The notes under the pieces are model-generated. The model searched no databases. It saw nothing but the letters and a program-made list of their open reading frames with translations, and was not told the DNA's origin. Positions 18,008 through 27,565 of a stretch of 64,000 nucleotides of DNA are shown piece after piece. Each line of letters begins with the position of its first letter. Within the stretch, counting starts at the first letter, position 1. Origin of the DNA: Bacteroidota bacterium (GTDB taxonomy: Bacteria > Bacteroidota > Bacteroidia > B-17B0 > Aurantibacillaceae); NCBI GenBank assembly GCA_020403265.1, contig JADBXZ010000012.1:186001-250000 (forward strand), given 5' to 3'. Both the position numbers and the translations under genes were made by a program.

Positions 18008-20242
18008 ATGCGCTATCTCAGTATTTTCTTTTTATTCTTTTGCCTTAACAATTATGCACAACTTTTTGTTGCGCACGATACAATTAACGTTATTGAGAAT
18101 GGCAAAAGTTTAAAACTTGCCTGGGCCGGTGGCATCAACTATTCCAATATCTCGAATATTGATTTAAATTTCGATGGTAAGAAAGATGTGGTTGTATTTG
18201 ATAAAAGTAATCAATTTGGCTCAGCCATTTTTAAATGTTTCATCAACGTAGGTTCACCCGGTCAAGTAAAATATGAGTTTAAGCAGTCTTTAAGTACCAA
18301 CTTTCCTGCTGCCAAAGATTGGGCCGTTTTATTGGATTACAACAATGATGGAAAAGAAGATATTTTTACAAGTACTACCGGCGGCATTAAAGTATTTAAA
18401 AATACGAGTACTGTAGCAGGCGGAATCTCATTCGTACTTGCAAAAAACATGCTGGTATCGGATTACAATCCTACGGGTCCTCCCAGTGTTTCAAATCTGT
18501 TTGCTAGTAACGTAGGCGTTCCTGGTTTAAGTGATATTGATAACGACTCTGATATTGATGTTTTAACGTTCTCACCAGGCGGATTTTTAGTTGAATTTCA
18601 CAAAAACATGAGCGTGGAAACTTATGGTCATTCTGATTCCCTTAATAAATTTATTATTGGTGATCTTTGTTGGGGAAAAATGCAAGAAAGCAGTTGCGTG
18701 GTTTCGTTTAGCCAGTGCCCACTAATGAAACTTTTCAACCAGCAAACCATTCAAACAAACTCAAAAACTCTACACGCCGGCTCTTGTTTAACCTGTATAG
18801 ATATTGATGGGGACAATGATAAAGATTTAATCATGGGTGATATTTCGTGTGACGTGGTTCAATTGGCAAAAAACACAGGTAACTCAACACTGGCATTAAT
18901 TTCTGACACCACTAAATTATTCCCGAATTCAGCCAATCAAATAAAATTTAATATATTCCCTTGTACTTATCTTGTTGATATTAATGGCGACAATAAAAAA
19001 GACCTGTTAGCTACGCCTAATGCGTTTGGTAGTGAAAATGTAAACTCCGTATGGTATTATGAAAATATTAGCACTACGCCAACACTAAACTTTAGTTTCA
19101 AACAAAAAAATCTTTTTCAGGATGAAATGATTGATGTAGGGCAAAATTCATTTCCGGTATTGTTTGACTATAATGCGGATGGTATTAGAGATTTACTGGT
19201 TGGCACATACGGCTATTATAATGGCACACAACTTAAATCACAGCTAACGCTTTATAAAAACATTGGCACAATAACAGCGCCAAGTTTTTCTTTGATTACT
19301 CGAGATTATGCCGGTATAAGCAGCTATTCATTTACTAACATAATTCCAACTGTTGGTGATATTGATAATGATGGAGATATTGACATCCTGGTTGGGACTT
19401 CTTTTGGTCAAATACACTGGCTTAAAAATTCAGCCGGTATAAGCAATCCTGCTACTTTTACACAAGTCGCAATTAACGCATTTAGTTTTACAACTCTCTC
19501 ATCTAATATTGCGCCTCAACTTTTCGATTTGAATGAAGATGGTTTGTTAGATTTATTAATCGGCATGAAAAACGGCAGAATTGCCTATTATCGCAATAAT
19601 GGAACCTCAAGTAATCCTTCATTTACGTTAGTTACTAACACCCTCGGAAACATAAATGTTCAAGGCGACATCAGCACGTTTGGTATTGATGGGTTTGCCT
19701 CACCTTATGCCTACAAATCCGGTACAGATGTTCGGATTTTGGTTGGTTCTATCAGCGGGCAGATTTTTGAATACAAAGTTCAAAGTCCTGTTAATCCCAC
19801 TAGTACATTTACATTAGTTAATAACAACACTAACGGCATCAACGTAGGAGCCCAATCCTCGCCCTTTTTTGAAGACATTAACAATGATGGTAACAGAGAT
19901 CTTTTTGTAGGTAATGCCTCAGGGGGACTAACCTATTTTGGATCTAACTCCCCTTTTATTACTGTGAAGGAAAATACAGCTTCAGATTTACCAATCTTCA
20001 AAATATATCCGAATCCAAATAATGGCGCCTTCAAACTCCAAACCAGCACTGACATTACATTTGTAGATATAGCGATTTATGACATTTACGGTCGTCTTAT
20101 TTTCTTTAAAAATAATCATTCTGTTGGCGAACCCCTTTATACAAATTCTCTAAACAAAGGCATTTATAACTTGTTAATTAATTCAGCGTTGAAACAGAGT
20201 AAACAACTTAAACAAAGTGTAAAGCTGGTTATTGAAGAATGA
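18008..20242 (+). CDS. FG-GAP/VCBS-repeat protein with type IX secretion signal
   Basis: The product has about 744 residues from ATG 18008, which directly precedes the signal peptide RYLSIFFLFFCLNNYAQ; the open frame upstream is not needed. Nine calcium-loop motifs of the VCBS/FG-GAP type recur through the protein, for example DYNNDGKEDI, DIDNDGDIDI, DLNEDGLLDL and DINNDGNRDL, as in an integrin-like beta-propeller. The C-terminus is a T9SS type A domain with IYPNPNNGAFKL, YDIYGR and KGIYNLLI. The protein is expected at the cell surface. Its last four bases overlap the start of the next lipoprotein gene (ATGA), so the two are coupled. Confidence 0.82.
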   Translation: MRYLSIFFLFFCLNNYAQLFVAHDTINVIENGKSLKLAWAGGINYSNISNIDLNFDGKKDVVVFDKSNQFGSAIFKCFINVGSPGQVKYEFKQSLSTNFPAAKDWAVLLDYNNDGKEDIFTSTTGGIKVFKNTSTVAGGISFVLAKNMLVSDYNPTGPPSVSNLFASNVGVPGLSDIDNDSDIDVLTFSPGGFLVEFHKNMSVETYGHSDSLNKFIIGDLCWGKMQESSCVVSFSQCPLMKLFNQQTIQTNSKTLHAGSCLTCIDIDGDNDKDLIMGDISCDVVQLAKNTGNSTLALISDTTKLFPNSANQIKFNIFPCTYLVDINGDNKKDLLATPNAFGSENVNSVWYYENISTTPTLNFSFKQKNLFQDEMIDVGQNSFPVLFDYNADGIRDLLVGTYGYYNGTQLKSQLTLYKNIGTITAPSFSLITRDYAGISSYSFTNIIPTVGDIDNDGDIDILVGTSFGQIHWLKNSAGISNPATFTQVAINAFSFTTLSSNIAPQLFDLNEDGLLDLLIGMKNGRIAYYRNNGTSSNPSFTLVTNTLGNINVQGDISTFGIDGFASPYAYKSGTDVRILVGSISGQIFEYKVQSPVNPTSTFTLVNNNTNGINVGAQSSPFFEDINNDGNRDLFVGNASGGLTYFGSNSPFITVKENTASDLPIFKIYPNPNNGAFKLQTSTDITFVDIAIYDIYGRLIFFKNNHSVGEPLYTNSLNKGIYNLLINSALKQSKQLKQSVKLVIEE

Positions 20243-21711
20243 GTTCATCAAAAAAGAACATATCTTTTTTTCTTGCTGTTCCTCTTCTTTTATTGTGTTA
20301 TACTTGCACAAAACAAAAAGGTAAAATAAACTACGGCGAATTTCCTGAAGAAATAGGAAGCATAATGGCAAACAAATGTGCAACATCTGGTTGTCATAAT
20401 GCAAAAAGTAGTGCCATTGCCGGGAACTATAATTTAGACAGTTGGGAAAGTATGTTTAAAGGCAGTAACAGTGGTTCTCCTGTGATCCCATTTAACAGCA
20501 ACTTTTCCAGTTTATGCTTTTACATTAACACCTACCAAGAACTTGGGCTGCAAAACACACCCACTATGCCTTTAAATGGGAAAGCGCTGAGCTTTAATGA
20601 AGTTAAAATTATTAAGGATTGGATTGATGCAGGCGCGCCAAACTTAAACGGTGAAATTAAATGGCAAAGCGGTGCAAGAAAAAAATTATACGCAGTTAAT
20701 CAAGGTTGCGATGTTGTAACAGTTTTTGATGCTGAATCACAGTTACCAATTCGAGTTATCCCAGTTGGAACAAAATCCGGACCGGATACACCACACAATA
20801 TAAGGGTTTCAGGAGACGGCAAGTATTTTTATGTGCTCTTCATTAATAACAACATACTTCAAAAATTCAGCACCATTGATAACTCATTAATTGCGAACAT
20901 TCCTCTATCTCCATTAGCTGCCGGAACCGGAACTGCAGATGCATTCGATTGGAATACCATAGTTCTAACGAAGGACAATAAAAAAGCATATTGTGTAAGT
21001 TGGCAAGCAGCAGGTAAAGTTGCTTGCGTTGACCTCGTCAATCATAAGCTGATTCACTTTGTTGGTGGGATGTATAACCCACACGGAATAGCACTCTCCA
21101 ATAATGAACAAAGCATATATATTACTGCTCAATTCGGCAATTGTTTGTTTCAATTTGATACTGCTTTTACAGTAAGTAATAAATACAGTTTAGATGGACT
21201 GCCTCCAAACGAATTTAGTAATACTATAAACTCCCATGAATTAGTTATCGGAAAAAATCCTGATGAGTTAATTATAACTTGTCAAAAAAGCAACGATATT
21301 AGGGTATTTAACACTATAACCAATACTGTAACTACAATCATTCCATCCGCCGCAGATCCAACAGAAATTATATACTCATCACAACACAATTGCTACTACA
21401 TTACCCATACTGAGGATACATTAAGTTTTTCAAATAGTAGGGGTAGTGTAACTAAACTAAATGCTACTGATTACAGTATGGTAAAATTAAAGTGTGGCTA
21501 TCAGCCACACGGTATGGCAATTGATAAAACCAGCAATTTATTATATGTTTTGTCCAGAAACAGAAACACACAAGGCCCTGCTCCTCATCATACCAGTAAT
21601 TGCATTGGTAGAAATGGTTTTGTTAGTTTCATTAATTTACAAACTTTCTCCATACTTAATAAGACATACGAATTAAGTGTAGACCCATATACAATATACG
21701 CTCAACCCTAA
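20239..21711 (+). CDS. Lipoprotein with CX4CH segment and YVTN-type beta-propeller
   Basis: The 490-residue protein has a lipobox (LLLLCYTC). It is followed by a domain of about 100 residues containing KCATSGCHN and TMPLNGKALSFNEVKIIKDWIDAGAP, the layout of a c-type cytochrome with the distal Met in TMPL. The haem motif is CX4CH rather than CXXCH. The remaining 330 residues form a YVTN-like seven-bladed propeller (KLYAVNQGCDVVTVFDAES, SGDGKYFYVLF, NPHGIALSNNEQSIYIT). It would sit in the periplasm or on the surface and may bind haem or simply use a disulfide. It is coupled to the FG-GAP gene before it and to the DCC gene after it. Confidence 0.68.
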   Translation: MSSSKKNISFFLAVPLLLLCYTCTKQKGKINYGEFPEEIGSIMANKCATSGCHNAKSSAIAGNYNLDSWESMFKGSNSGSPVIPFNSNFSSLCFYINTYQELGLQNTPTMPLNGKALSFNEVKIIKDWIDAGAPNLNGEIKWQSGARKKLYAVNQGCDVVTVFDAESQLPIRVIPVGTKSGPDTPHNIRVSGDGKYFYVLFINNNILQKFSTIDNSLIANIPLSPLAAGTGTADAFDWNTIVLTKDNKKAYCVSWQAAGKVACVDLVNHKLIHFVGGMYNPHGIALSNNEQSIYITAQFGNCLFQFDTAFTVSNKYSLDGLPPNEFSNTINSHELVIGKNPDELIITCQKSNDIRVFNTITNTVTTIIPSAADPTEIIYSSQHNCYYITHTEDTLSFSNSRGSVTKLNATDYSMVKLKCGYQPHGMAIDKTSNLLYVLSRNRNTQGPAPHHTSNCIGRNGFVSFINLQTFSILNKTYELSVDPYTIYAQP

Positions 21712-22136
21712 TGGAATTAGAGAAATTACTAAACAAACAACCTATTTTACTTTACGACGGCGACTGTGGTTTTTGTAACAAAAGCATACAGTTTTTTTTG
21801 TCTCGTGAAAAAAATAACCAAATGCATTTTGCCGCTTTACAGTCAGAAACAGGGAAACAATTAAAACATTACTTTGAAATAAATGATAAAGTTGACAGCA
21901 TGATACTAATCAAAGACTATTCTGCTTTCATCAAATCGTGCGCAGCATTAAGATTAACTTTATTCATGCGTGGTTTGTGGCCTGTACTAATAATTTTCGT
22001 AATTATTCCGCCATTTATTAGAAATATTGTTTACGATTTTATTGCAAGAAGAAGGAAAAGGCTATTAAAATCGAATGAAATTTGTCTCATTCCTACATCA
22101 GAAAATAGACAAAGATTTTTAGACACAATACTTTAA
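21711..22136 (+). CDS. DCC1-like thiol-disulfide oxidoreductase (DUF393)
   Basis: The 141-residue protein has the family signature LLYDGDCGFCNKSIQFFL near residues 13-30, where DGDCGFC supplies the CxxC pair. A helical part follows with one hydrophobic segment (LWPVLIIFVIIPPFI) and the conserved YDFIARRR stretch near the C-terminus. DUF393 proteins are thought to act as thiol-disulfide oxidoreductases, but substrates are not known. Its ATG shares one base with the stop of the propeller lipoprotein gene, so co-expression with the CX4CH protein is likely. Confidence 0.82.
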   Translation: MELEKLLNKQPILLYDGDCGFCNKSIQFFLSREKNNQMHFAALQSETGKQLKHYFEINDKVDSMILIKDYSAFIKSCAALRLTLFMRGLWPVLIIFVIIPPFIRNIVYDFIARRRKRLLKSNEICLIPTSENRQRFLDTIL

Positions 22137-22281
22137 TATTTATTGATCCTTCTTGAAAAACTTTGCTCTACCTTTAACAAACGGTGCTTGCTTCATATTC
22201 TCAAATTTTAACAATTAAGGTTCGAAAACTGTTAACGTTGATTAAATAAATTTTATACCTTGGTAATTATATTTTGATTAA

Positions 22282-23895
22282 ATGAAACAAATTATTTTTA
22301 CCGCAGCTTTATTATCCTTAACGATAGGTTATGCACAAACACAAAAAAGACCAGACAATTGGTTTAATTTAGACCCAACCATAGATAAGGTGAACGGTGT
22401 TGGAACTAATAGAGCTTACGATGAATTATTGAAAAACAAAACTTCCACTACAATTATTGTTGGGGTTTTAGACAGTGGGGTTGACTATGACCATGAAGAT
22501 TTAAAGGAAGTCATGTGGACAAATCCGGGAGAAGTACCAGGGAACGGCATTGACGACGATAAAAATGGCTACATTGATGATATACACGGTTGGAATTTTA
22601 TTGGAGGAAAAGATGGTCAAAATGTTAATGGAGATAATTTGGAAGTAACACGTTTATATCGTTTTTTAAAGCCTAAATATGAGGGTAAACAAGAAAGTGA
22701 CTTTACCACCAAAATAGATAAATCAGATTATTTATATTTCAAAAAGGTAGAAAAAGAGTATCTAAAAACTAAAGAAGAATTTGAGTCAGGTTATAAACAA
22801 CTAAGTTTTCTATATGAAGGATTAACTGCATTCAATAAGAAAGCAAAAGCTCAGTTAAATGTAACTGAAATTACATCTGAAAATATTTCAAAATTTGAAG
22901 CTACTGATAAAAAGGATAAGCAGTTTAAACTCATAGCCAGCAATGTTATTAAAGATGAAAAAAATTTAGATGCAGCCATAGAAAATAAAATTCAAGCAGG
23001 CTATGATCAGTATAAACAATTTGTTGAATGTGGAACAAACTTGGATTTTGACCCAAGAATAACTATTGTAAAAGACGATTATTCAAATAACACCGATTTT
23101 AATTATGGAAATCCGGATTGTAAAGGGCCTAACAGTTATCACGGTACACATGTTGCCGGAATTATTGCAGCGAAAAGAGGTAATTCGATAGGAATGGATG
23201 GTGTAGCCAACAACGTTAAAATTATGGCATTACGCATAGTTCCCGGAGGAGATGAGCGCGACAAAGATATAGCTGCTGCAATACGTTATGCAACAGATAA
23301 TGGAGCAAAAATTTTAAATATGAGTTTTGGTAAAGCCTTTTCGTGGAATAAAAAAGTAGTTGACGATGCGGTTAAATATGCTGAAAGCAAAGGCGTTCTT
23401 TTGATTCATGCCGCAGGAAACTCTCACTTAGATATTGATACTGAAATACATTATCCAACCAAGGTATATGCCGGCGGTAAAATTGCCAGTAACTTTATTG
23501 ATGTTGGTGCCTTAAGCTGGCAACCGGATTCTAAAATTCCTGCTACTTTTTCTAACTATGGTAAAAAAACGGTTGATGTTTTTTCTCCCGGCGTTGATAT
23601 TTATTCTACTATTCCTGAAAATAAATATAAAGATGAAAACGGGACCAGTATGGCAGCTCCTGTTGTAGCTGGAGTTGCGGCTGTCATCAAATCGTATTAT
23701 CCTGACTTAACTGCTCAGCAGATTAAAAAAATAATCATCAAAAGCAGCAACAAAACTTATAAGAAAACAAAAGTGTTAAAGCCGGGTTCCAAAGATGAGT
23801 TGGTAAAATTTACTGAACTGGGAAAAAACGGTGGGATTGTTAATTTATATGAAGCGATAAAATTAGCTCAGAAATTTTCAAAATTTAAAGGCTAG
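22282..23895 (+). CDS. Secreted S8 family (subtilisin-like) serine protease
   Basis: The 537-residue protein has a signal peptide (residues 1-18, ending YAQ). The catalytic triad is visible: Asp64 in GVLDSGVDYDHEDL, His287 in SYHGTHVAGI and Ser456 in GTSMAAPVVAG. The roughly 220 residues between Asp and His are much longer than in subtilisin and are rich in Lys and Glu, a large insertion seen in many Bacteroidota subtilases. No T9SS sorting domain is present, so it probably acts in the periplasm. The gene stands alone, with its 3' end overlapping the convergent ABC gene by four bases. Confidence 0.9.
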   Translation: MKQIIFTAALLSLTIGYAQTQKRPDNWFNLDPTIDKVNGVGTNRAYDELLKNKTSTTIIVGVLDSGVDYDHEDLKEVMWTNPGEVPGNGIDDDKNGYIDDIHGWNFIGGKDGQNVNGDNLEVTRLYRFLKPKYEGKQESDFTTKIDKSDYLYFKKVEKEYLKTKEEFESGYKQLSFLYEGLTAFNKKAKAQLNVTEITSENISKFEATDKKDKQFKLIASNVIKDEKNLDAAIENKIQAGYDQYKQFVECGTNLDFDPRITIVKDDYSNNTDFNYGNPDCKGPNSYHGTHVAGIIAAKRGNSIGMDGVANNVKIMALRIVPGGDERDKDIAAAIRYATDNGAKILNMSFGKAFSWNKKVVDDAVKYAESKGVLLIHAAGNSHLDIDTEIHYPTKVYAGGKIASNFIDVGALSWQPDSKIPATFSNYGKKTVDVFSPGVDIYSTIPENKYKDENGTSMAAPVVAGVAAVIKSYYPDLTAQQIKKIIIKSSNKTYKKTKVLKPGSKDELVKFTELGKNGGIVNLYEAIKLAQKFSKFKG

Positions 23896-24518
23896 TTTTT
23901 ATAATCCATTACATTCAAGGTTTTATCGCACATGAAATGTTCTAGCTTTATATTGTTAGAACAAATAACTAATGTTCGCTTTTGAATATTGGCACGTAAT
24001 TGATTTTGATACCAATCTATAGAACGCTCATCCAAATTACTGATTGGTTCATCCAATAAAAGAAGCTGTGTATCCGCAAAAATTGCTAAACCGAGTTTAA
24101 GGCGCTGTTTCATGCCGCTGCTAAACTGTTTGATTAGCTTATTTGTTGACGACTTTAAATCCAATTCATTTATAAAACTTTCTGCACTTAAATTTTGAAA
24201 GAATGGCTTAGCTATGCGACAGTGCTCCACCAATTCAAGTAAAGTAAACTCCTCTATTAATTGTAAATACGGTGAGGCAAAGCTAATGTGTTGGTGAAGG
24301 GAATCTTCTGATATTAGGGCCTGTGCATTTTTATAAATAATCTCCCCTTCATTGTAACTTACGTAGCCGCTTATCATTTGTAGAAGCGTAGATTTACCGG
24401 AACCGTTATTCCCAAGAATCACAAGCCTGTCCGACTCATTAATATGATAATTTATTTTCCTAAAAACCCATTCCGATTTAAACTTCTTACCAAGGTTATT
24501 TAATTCAACAGAAATCAA
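23892..24518 (-). CDS. ABC transporter ATP-binding protein
   Basis: The 208-residue ATPase has Walker A GNNGSGKST, signature SSGMKQRLKLG and Walker B LLLLDEP, so it should hydrolyse ATP. It is short and has no membrane part, and no permease gene is next to it. The nearest resemblance is to CcmA-like or ABC-2-type exporter ATPases. It begins two bases after lpxA, at the end of the lpxC-fabZ/lpxA transcript, which suggests a task connected with the envelope. That link is inferred from position only. Confidence 0.82.
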   Translation of the reverse strand: MISVELNNLGKKFKSEWVFRKINYHINESDRLVILGNNGSGKSTLLQMISGYVSYNEGEIIYKNAQALISEDSLHQHISFASPYLQLIEEFTLLELVEHCRIAKPFFQNLSAESFINELDLKSSTNKLIKQFSSGMKQRLKLGLAIFADTQLLLLDEPISNLDERSIDWYQNQLRANIQKRTLVICSNNIKLEHFMCDKTLNVMDYKN

Positions 24519-24520
24519 TT

Positions 24521-25294
24521 TTAGATCCCTTTAATGATACCGTCCTTTTGCGATTTAATAAAATTCAAAATCTGATTCCGTACCTCTGACTCTGCAATTT
24601 CATTTTCAACTATTTCTAGCGCATTAGAAATATTATGGCCTCTAACAAAAATAATTCTATAAATATCTTCTATCTGCTTGATTAAATCTTTGTCAAATCC
24701 TCTGCGGGCGAGGCCTATTGTATTAACACCAATAAACTGAAGCGGCTCTCTGGCTACACGAACATATGGTGGAACACTTTTTCTAACCAATGAAGCACCT
24801 GCTACAAAACTATGAGCACCAATTGTTACAAATTGCTGCGCTGCTACAACGCCTTCAATTACCACATAATCTTCAACTGTGATGTGTCCAGCCAAACTGC
24901 CATTATTGGCAATAATAACATTATTCCCAATAATGCAATCATGACCAAGGTGAGTATAGGCCATAATCAAGCAATTATTTCCTACTTTGGTGGTCATTCT
25001 ATCAGCTGTTCCTTTATGAATAGTAGCATACTCTCTGATAACAGTATTGTTTCCAATCACAGTATTGGATTTTTCTCCTTTATATTTTAAATCCTGATTT
25101 ACCACACCAATAATGGCGCCTGGAAAAATTTGGCAGTTATCTCCAATGATTGTATCAGGATAAATTACTGCATTAGGATGTATATAAACATTATCACCGA
25201 TTACAACGCGATCATAAATGGTTGCAAATGCAGAAACTGTTACATTGTTGCCAATCTGAGCGCCGGCATGTATATTCGCAAGATTAGAAATCAT
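24521..25294 (-). CDS. lpxA: Acyl-ACP--UDP-N-acetylglucosamine O-acyltransferase
   Basis: The 257-residue enzyme performs the first step of lipid A synthesis, adding a 3-hydroxyacyl chain to UDP-GlcNAc. The first two thirds are hexapeptide repeats forming a left-handed beta-helix (IHAGAQIGNNVTV, IHPNAVIYPDTIIGDNC). The catalytic-region motif YTHLGHDCIIGNN contains the essential His. The C-terminal helical part starts near VGVNTIGLARRGF. It lies three bases after lpxC-fabZ, the usual Bacteroidota order. LpxD is not in this window. Confidence 0.93.
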   Translation of the reverse strand: MISNLANIHAGAQIGNNVTVSAFATIYDRVVIGDNVYIHPNAVIYPDTIIGDNCQIFPGAIIGVVNQDLKYKGEKSNTVIGNNTVIREYATIHKGTADRMTTKVGNNCLIMAYTHLGHDCIIGNNVIIANNGSLAGHITVEDYVVIEGVVAAQQFVTIGAHSFVAGASLVRKSVPPYVRVAREPLQFIGVNTIGLARRGFDKDLIKQIEDIYRIIFVRGHNISNALEIVENEIAESEVRNQILNFIKSQKDGIIKGI

Positions 25295-25297
25295 TTA

Positions 25298-26716
25298 TTA
25301 GGCTTCAATTGGTTTTTCAATTCCTTTAACTTTCACTATTTGAGCCATCATTTCGGCTTCCATTACCGGTTTATTGTTAACATAAGCAACCCCTCTCATG
25401 TGGCAAATTCCGCGCCTGATAGGTGTTACTAAATTAAGACTAAACACAACTGTATCTCCCGGAATCACTTTCTGTTTAAATTTTACCCCATCTATTTTCA
25501 TAAAATACGTCAGATAGTTTTCAGGATCCGGTACGGTTTTTAAAACTAATACGCCTCCACATTGAGCCATCGCTTCAATTAACATAACGCCTGGCATCAC
25601 CGGCTCACCTGGAAAATGTCCTTTGAAGAATTCCTCATTTAACGTTACATTTTTAACGCCAATAACATGTTCTAAGGACAGTTCCATGATTTTATCCACC
25701 AACAACATGGGTTGACGATGAGGTAATATTTTCATGATGTCGTTAATGTTTAATAATGGCGGTTTGTTTAAATCAATTTTAGGATAGTCTTTTTCCTGGC
25801 GCTGTTTTTTAATTGCTGCTTTTATTAATTTAGCAAAGGCAACGTTACCATTGTGCCCCGGACGAGCAGCAAGAACATGTATCTTTAAAGGCCTTCCAAC
25901 TAAAGCTAAATCGCCGATTATATCCAGTAACTTATGGCGTGCCGGTTCGTTGTAAAAATGTAAGGCTGTATTGTTTAAAACACCTTTACCTTTCACCTCA
26001 ACATGTTCTTTGTTAAATACTTTTCTTAAATGATCTAATTTATCTTTTGGTAATTCTTTGTCAACAAGCACAATGGCATTGTCCAAATCACCCCCCTTAA
26101 TTAAATTATGTTGCAGTAAAGCTTCCAATTCGTGCAAAAACACAAAAGTTCTGCATTTACTAATCTCTGATTTAAATTGTGTTATATCATAAATACCAGC
26201 GTGCTGAGTTCCTAACACTTCGCTGTTGTAATCAACCATTACCGTGCAACGGTATGAGTCTTGAGGGACAGCCAGCATTTCTACTTTCTTAACCGGATCT
26301 TCAAAAGTAAGATTCTCTGTTAGTTCAAAGTACTCTCTCTCTGCATCTTGTTCCTCAATTTCAGCTGCTTCAAGCGCTTCAATAAATTTCCATGAACTAC
26401 CATCCATAATTGGCATTTCTGCCTCTGTCATTTGAATTAAGCAGTTATCAATACCTAAACCAACCAAAGCTGCTAAAACATGTTCTGTGGTATATACTCT
26501 TACTCCATTTTTTTCTAAAGTGGTTCCCCTGCTTGTATCAACAACCAAGTCTGCGTCAGCATCAATGATGGGTTGCCCCTCAACATCTAATCGTTGGAAC
26601 TTATACCAATGATTAACCGGGGCGGGATTAAATGTTATGGTCACATCTTTACCGGTATGTAACCCTTTCCCCGTTAAAGAAACGGCTTGTTTAATTGTTC
26701 TTTGAAAATTACTCAT
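25298..26716 (-). CDS. lpxC/fabZ: Bifunctional UDP-3-O-acyl-GlcNAc deacetylase / 3-hydroxyacyl-ACP dehydratase
   Basis: The 472-residue fusion enzyme is characteristic of Bacteroidota. The LpxC part (about 1-310) is the zinc deacetylase that commits to lipid A synthesis. Its probable zinc ligands are His79 in TTEHVLAAL and His261 and Asp265 in HKLLDIIGD. The FabZ part (about 325-470) dehydrates 3-hydroxyacyl-ACP in fatty-acid synthesis, with catalytic His367 in GHFPGEPVMPG and Glu381 in IEAMAQ. Fusion ties the two uses of hydroxyacyl-ACP together. The ATG has a perfect AGGAGG seven bases before it, which is unusual in this phylum. Confidence 0.95.
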   Translation of the reverse strand: MSNFQRTIKQAVSLTGKGLHTGKDVTITFNPAPVNHWYKFQRLDVEGQPIIDADADLVVDTSRGTTLEKNGVRVYTTEHVLAALVGLGIDNCLIQMTEAEMPIMDGSSWKFIEALEAAEIEEQDAEREYFELTENLTFEDPVKKVEMLAVPQDSYRCTVMVDYNSEVLGTQHAGIYDITQFKSEISKCRTFVFLHELEALLQHNLIKGGDLDNAIVLVDKELPKDKLDHLRKVFNKEHVEVKGKGVLNNTALHFYNEPARHKLLDIIGDLALVGRPLKIHVLAARPGHNGNVAFAKLIKAAIKKQRQEKDYPKIDLNKPPLLNINDIMKILPHRQPMLLVDKIMELSLEHVIGVKNVTLNEEFFKGHFPGEPVMPGVMLIEAMAQCGGVLVLKTVPDPENYLTYFMKIDGVKFKQKVIPGDTVVFSLNLVTPIRRGICHMRGVAYVNNKPVMEAEMMAQIVKVKGIEKPIEA

Positions 26717-26764
26717 TTTTTAGCCTCCTAAAGAGGTAAATATAATCATTTTTCTTGATTATAT
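26717..26764 (-). promoter_or_regulatory. Structured leader with strong Shine-Dalgarno before lpxC-fabZ
   Basis: Reading the minus strand, AGGAGG (26729-26724) lies seven bases before the lpxC-fabZ ATG. CCTC immediately upstream (26736-26733) can pair with the GAGG of this site in a small hairpin. Further upstream there is a perfect nine-base inverted repeat, ATATAATCA at 26740-26748 with its complement at 26756-26764. Strong Shine-Dalgarno sites are rare in Bacteroidota and can mark regulated messages. Confidence 0.5.
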
Positions 26765-26822
26765 CATCATGACTTTCACATTAATAAGCTCTTTAAGATT
26801 TAAACAAATACTCCGCACAGAC

Positions 26823-27500
26823 TCAATCTATTAGCCCGGGTCGCCTGAGCTTAGTACGTTCTACACTTTTTTCGTGACGCCATTGGTCGATTTTGGCAGT
26901 GTTGCCACTTAGTAAAACAGCTGGCACTTCCCAGCCTTTATAATTAGATGGTCTTGTATAAACCGGCGGAGCTATTAGATTATCTTGAAAAGAGTCACTT
27001 AAGGCAGAAGTTTCATCATTTAAAACACCGGGCAACAAGCGAATAACCGCATCGCTTAATGCTGCTGCTGCCAATTCTCCCCCACTCAAGACAAAGTCAC
27101 CTAAACTAACTTCTTTCGTTATTAAATGTTCTCTTACCCGTTCGTCAACACCTTTATAATGACCGCAAACGATGATTATATTTTTTAATAAAGACAAATT
27201 ATTGCACATAGCTTGATTAATCACTTCGCCATCAGGGCTCATATAGATAACTTCGTCATACTGCGTTTTTAATTTTAATGCAGATATACATTTATCAATT
27301 GGTTCAATCATTAAGACCATACCTGCTCCACCACCAAAAGGATAATCATCAATCTGCTTCTGTTTATTGTCTAAAGCATAATCTCTTAAGTTAATTAAAT
27401 TGACTTCAGCTAATTTTTTAGTTTGTGCTCTCTTTAAAATAGAATGGTTAAATGCACTTGAAATTAATTCAGGAACCGCACTTATGATATCAATTTTCAT
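26823..27500 (-). CDS. trmD: tRNA (guanine-N1-)-methyltransferase
   Basis: The 225-residue SPOUT-family enzyme makes m1G37 in tRNAs with G36 and so prevents frameshifting. Family motifs are in order: [10 protein letters not shown] at the start, [25 protein letters not shown]-like [12 protein letters not shown] around residue 112, [14 protein letters not shown] for the trefoil-knot SAM site, and [18 protein letters not shown] near the end. The length is normal. It precedes the lpxC-fabZ gene on the same strand with a gap of 106 bases. Confidence 0.95.
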   Translation of the reverse strand: MKIDIISAVPELISSAFNHSILKRAQTKKLAEVNLINLRDYALDNKQKQIDDYPFGGGAGMVLMIEPIDKCISALKLKTQYDEVIYMSPDGEVINQAMCNNLSLLKNIIIVCGHYKGVDERVREHLITKEVSLGDFVLSGGELAAAALSDAVIRLLPGVLNDETSALSDSFQDNLIAPPVYTRPSNYKGWEVPAVLLSGNTAKIDQWRHEKSVERTKLRRPGLID

Positions 27501-27565
27501 CTTTAGACAGGGCTTAATGTTTAATAATTAATGTTTTGCTTTCGGAAAAATAGTTATTTCAGAGA

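Noticed and set aside
18150-19920. Repeated GATATTGATAATGATGG-like segments.
   Set aside because: They encode the calcium loops of the FG-GAP repeats and are explained by the protein.
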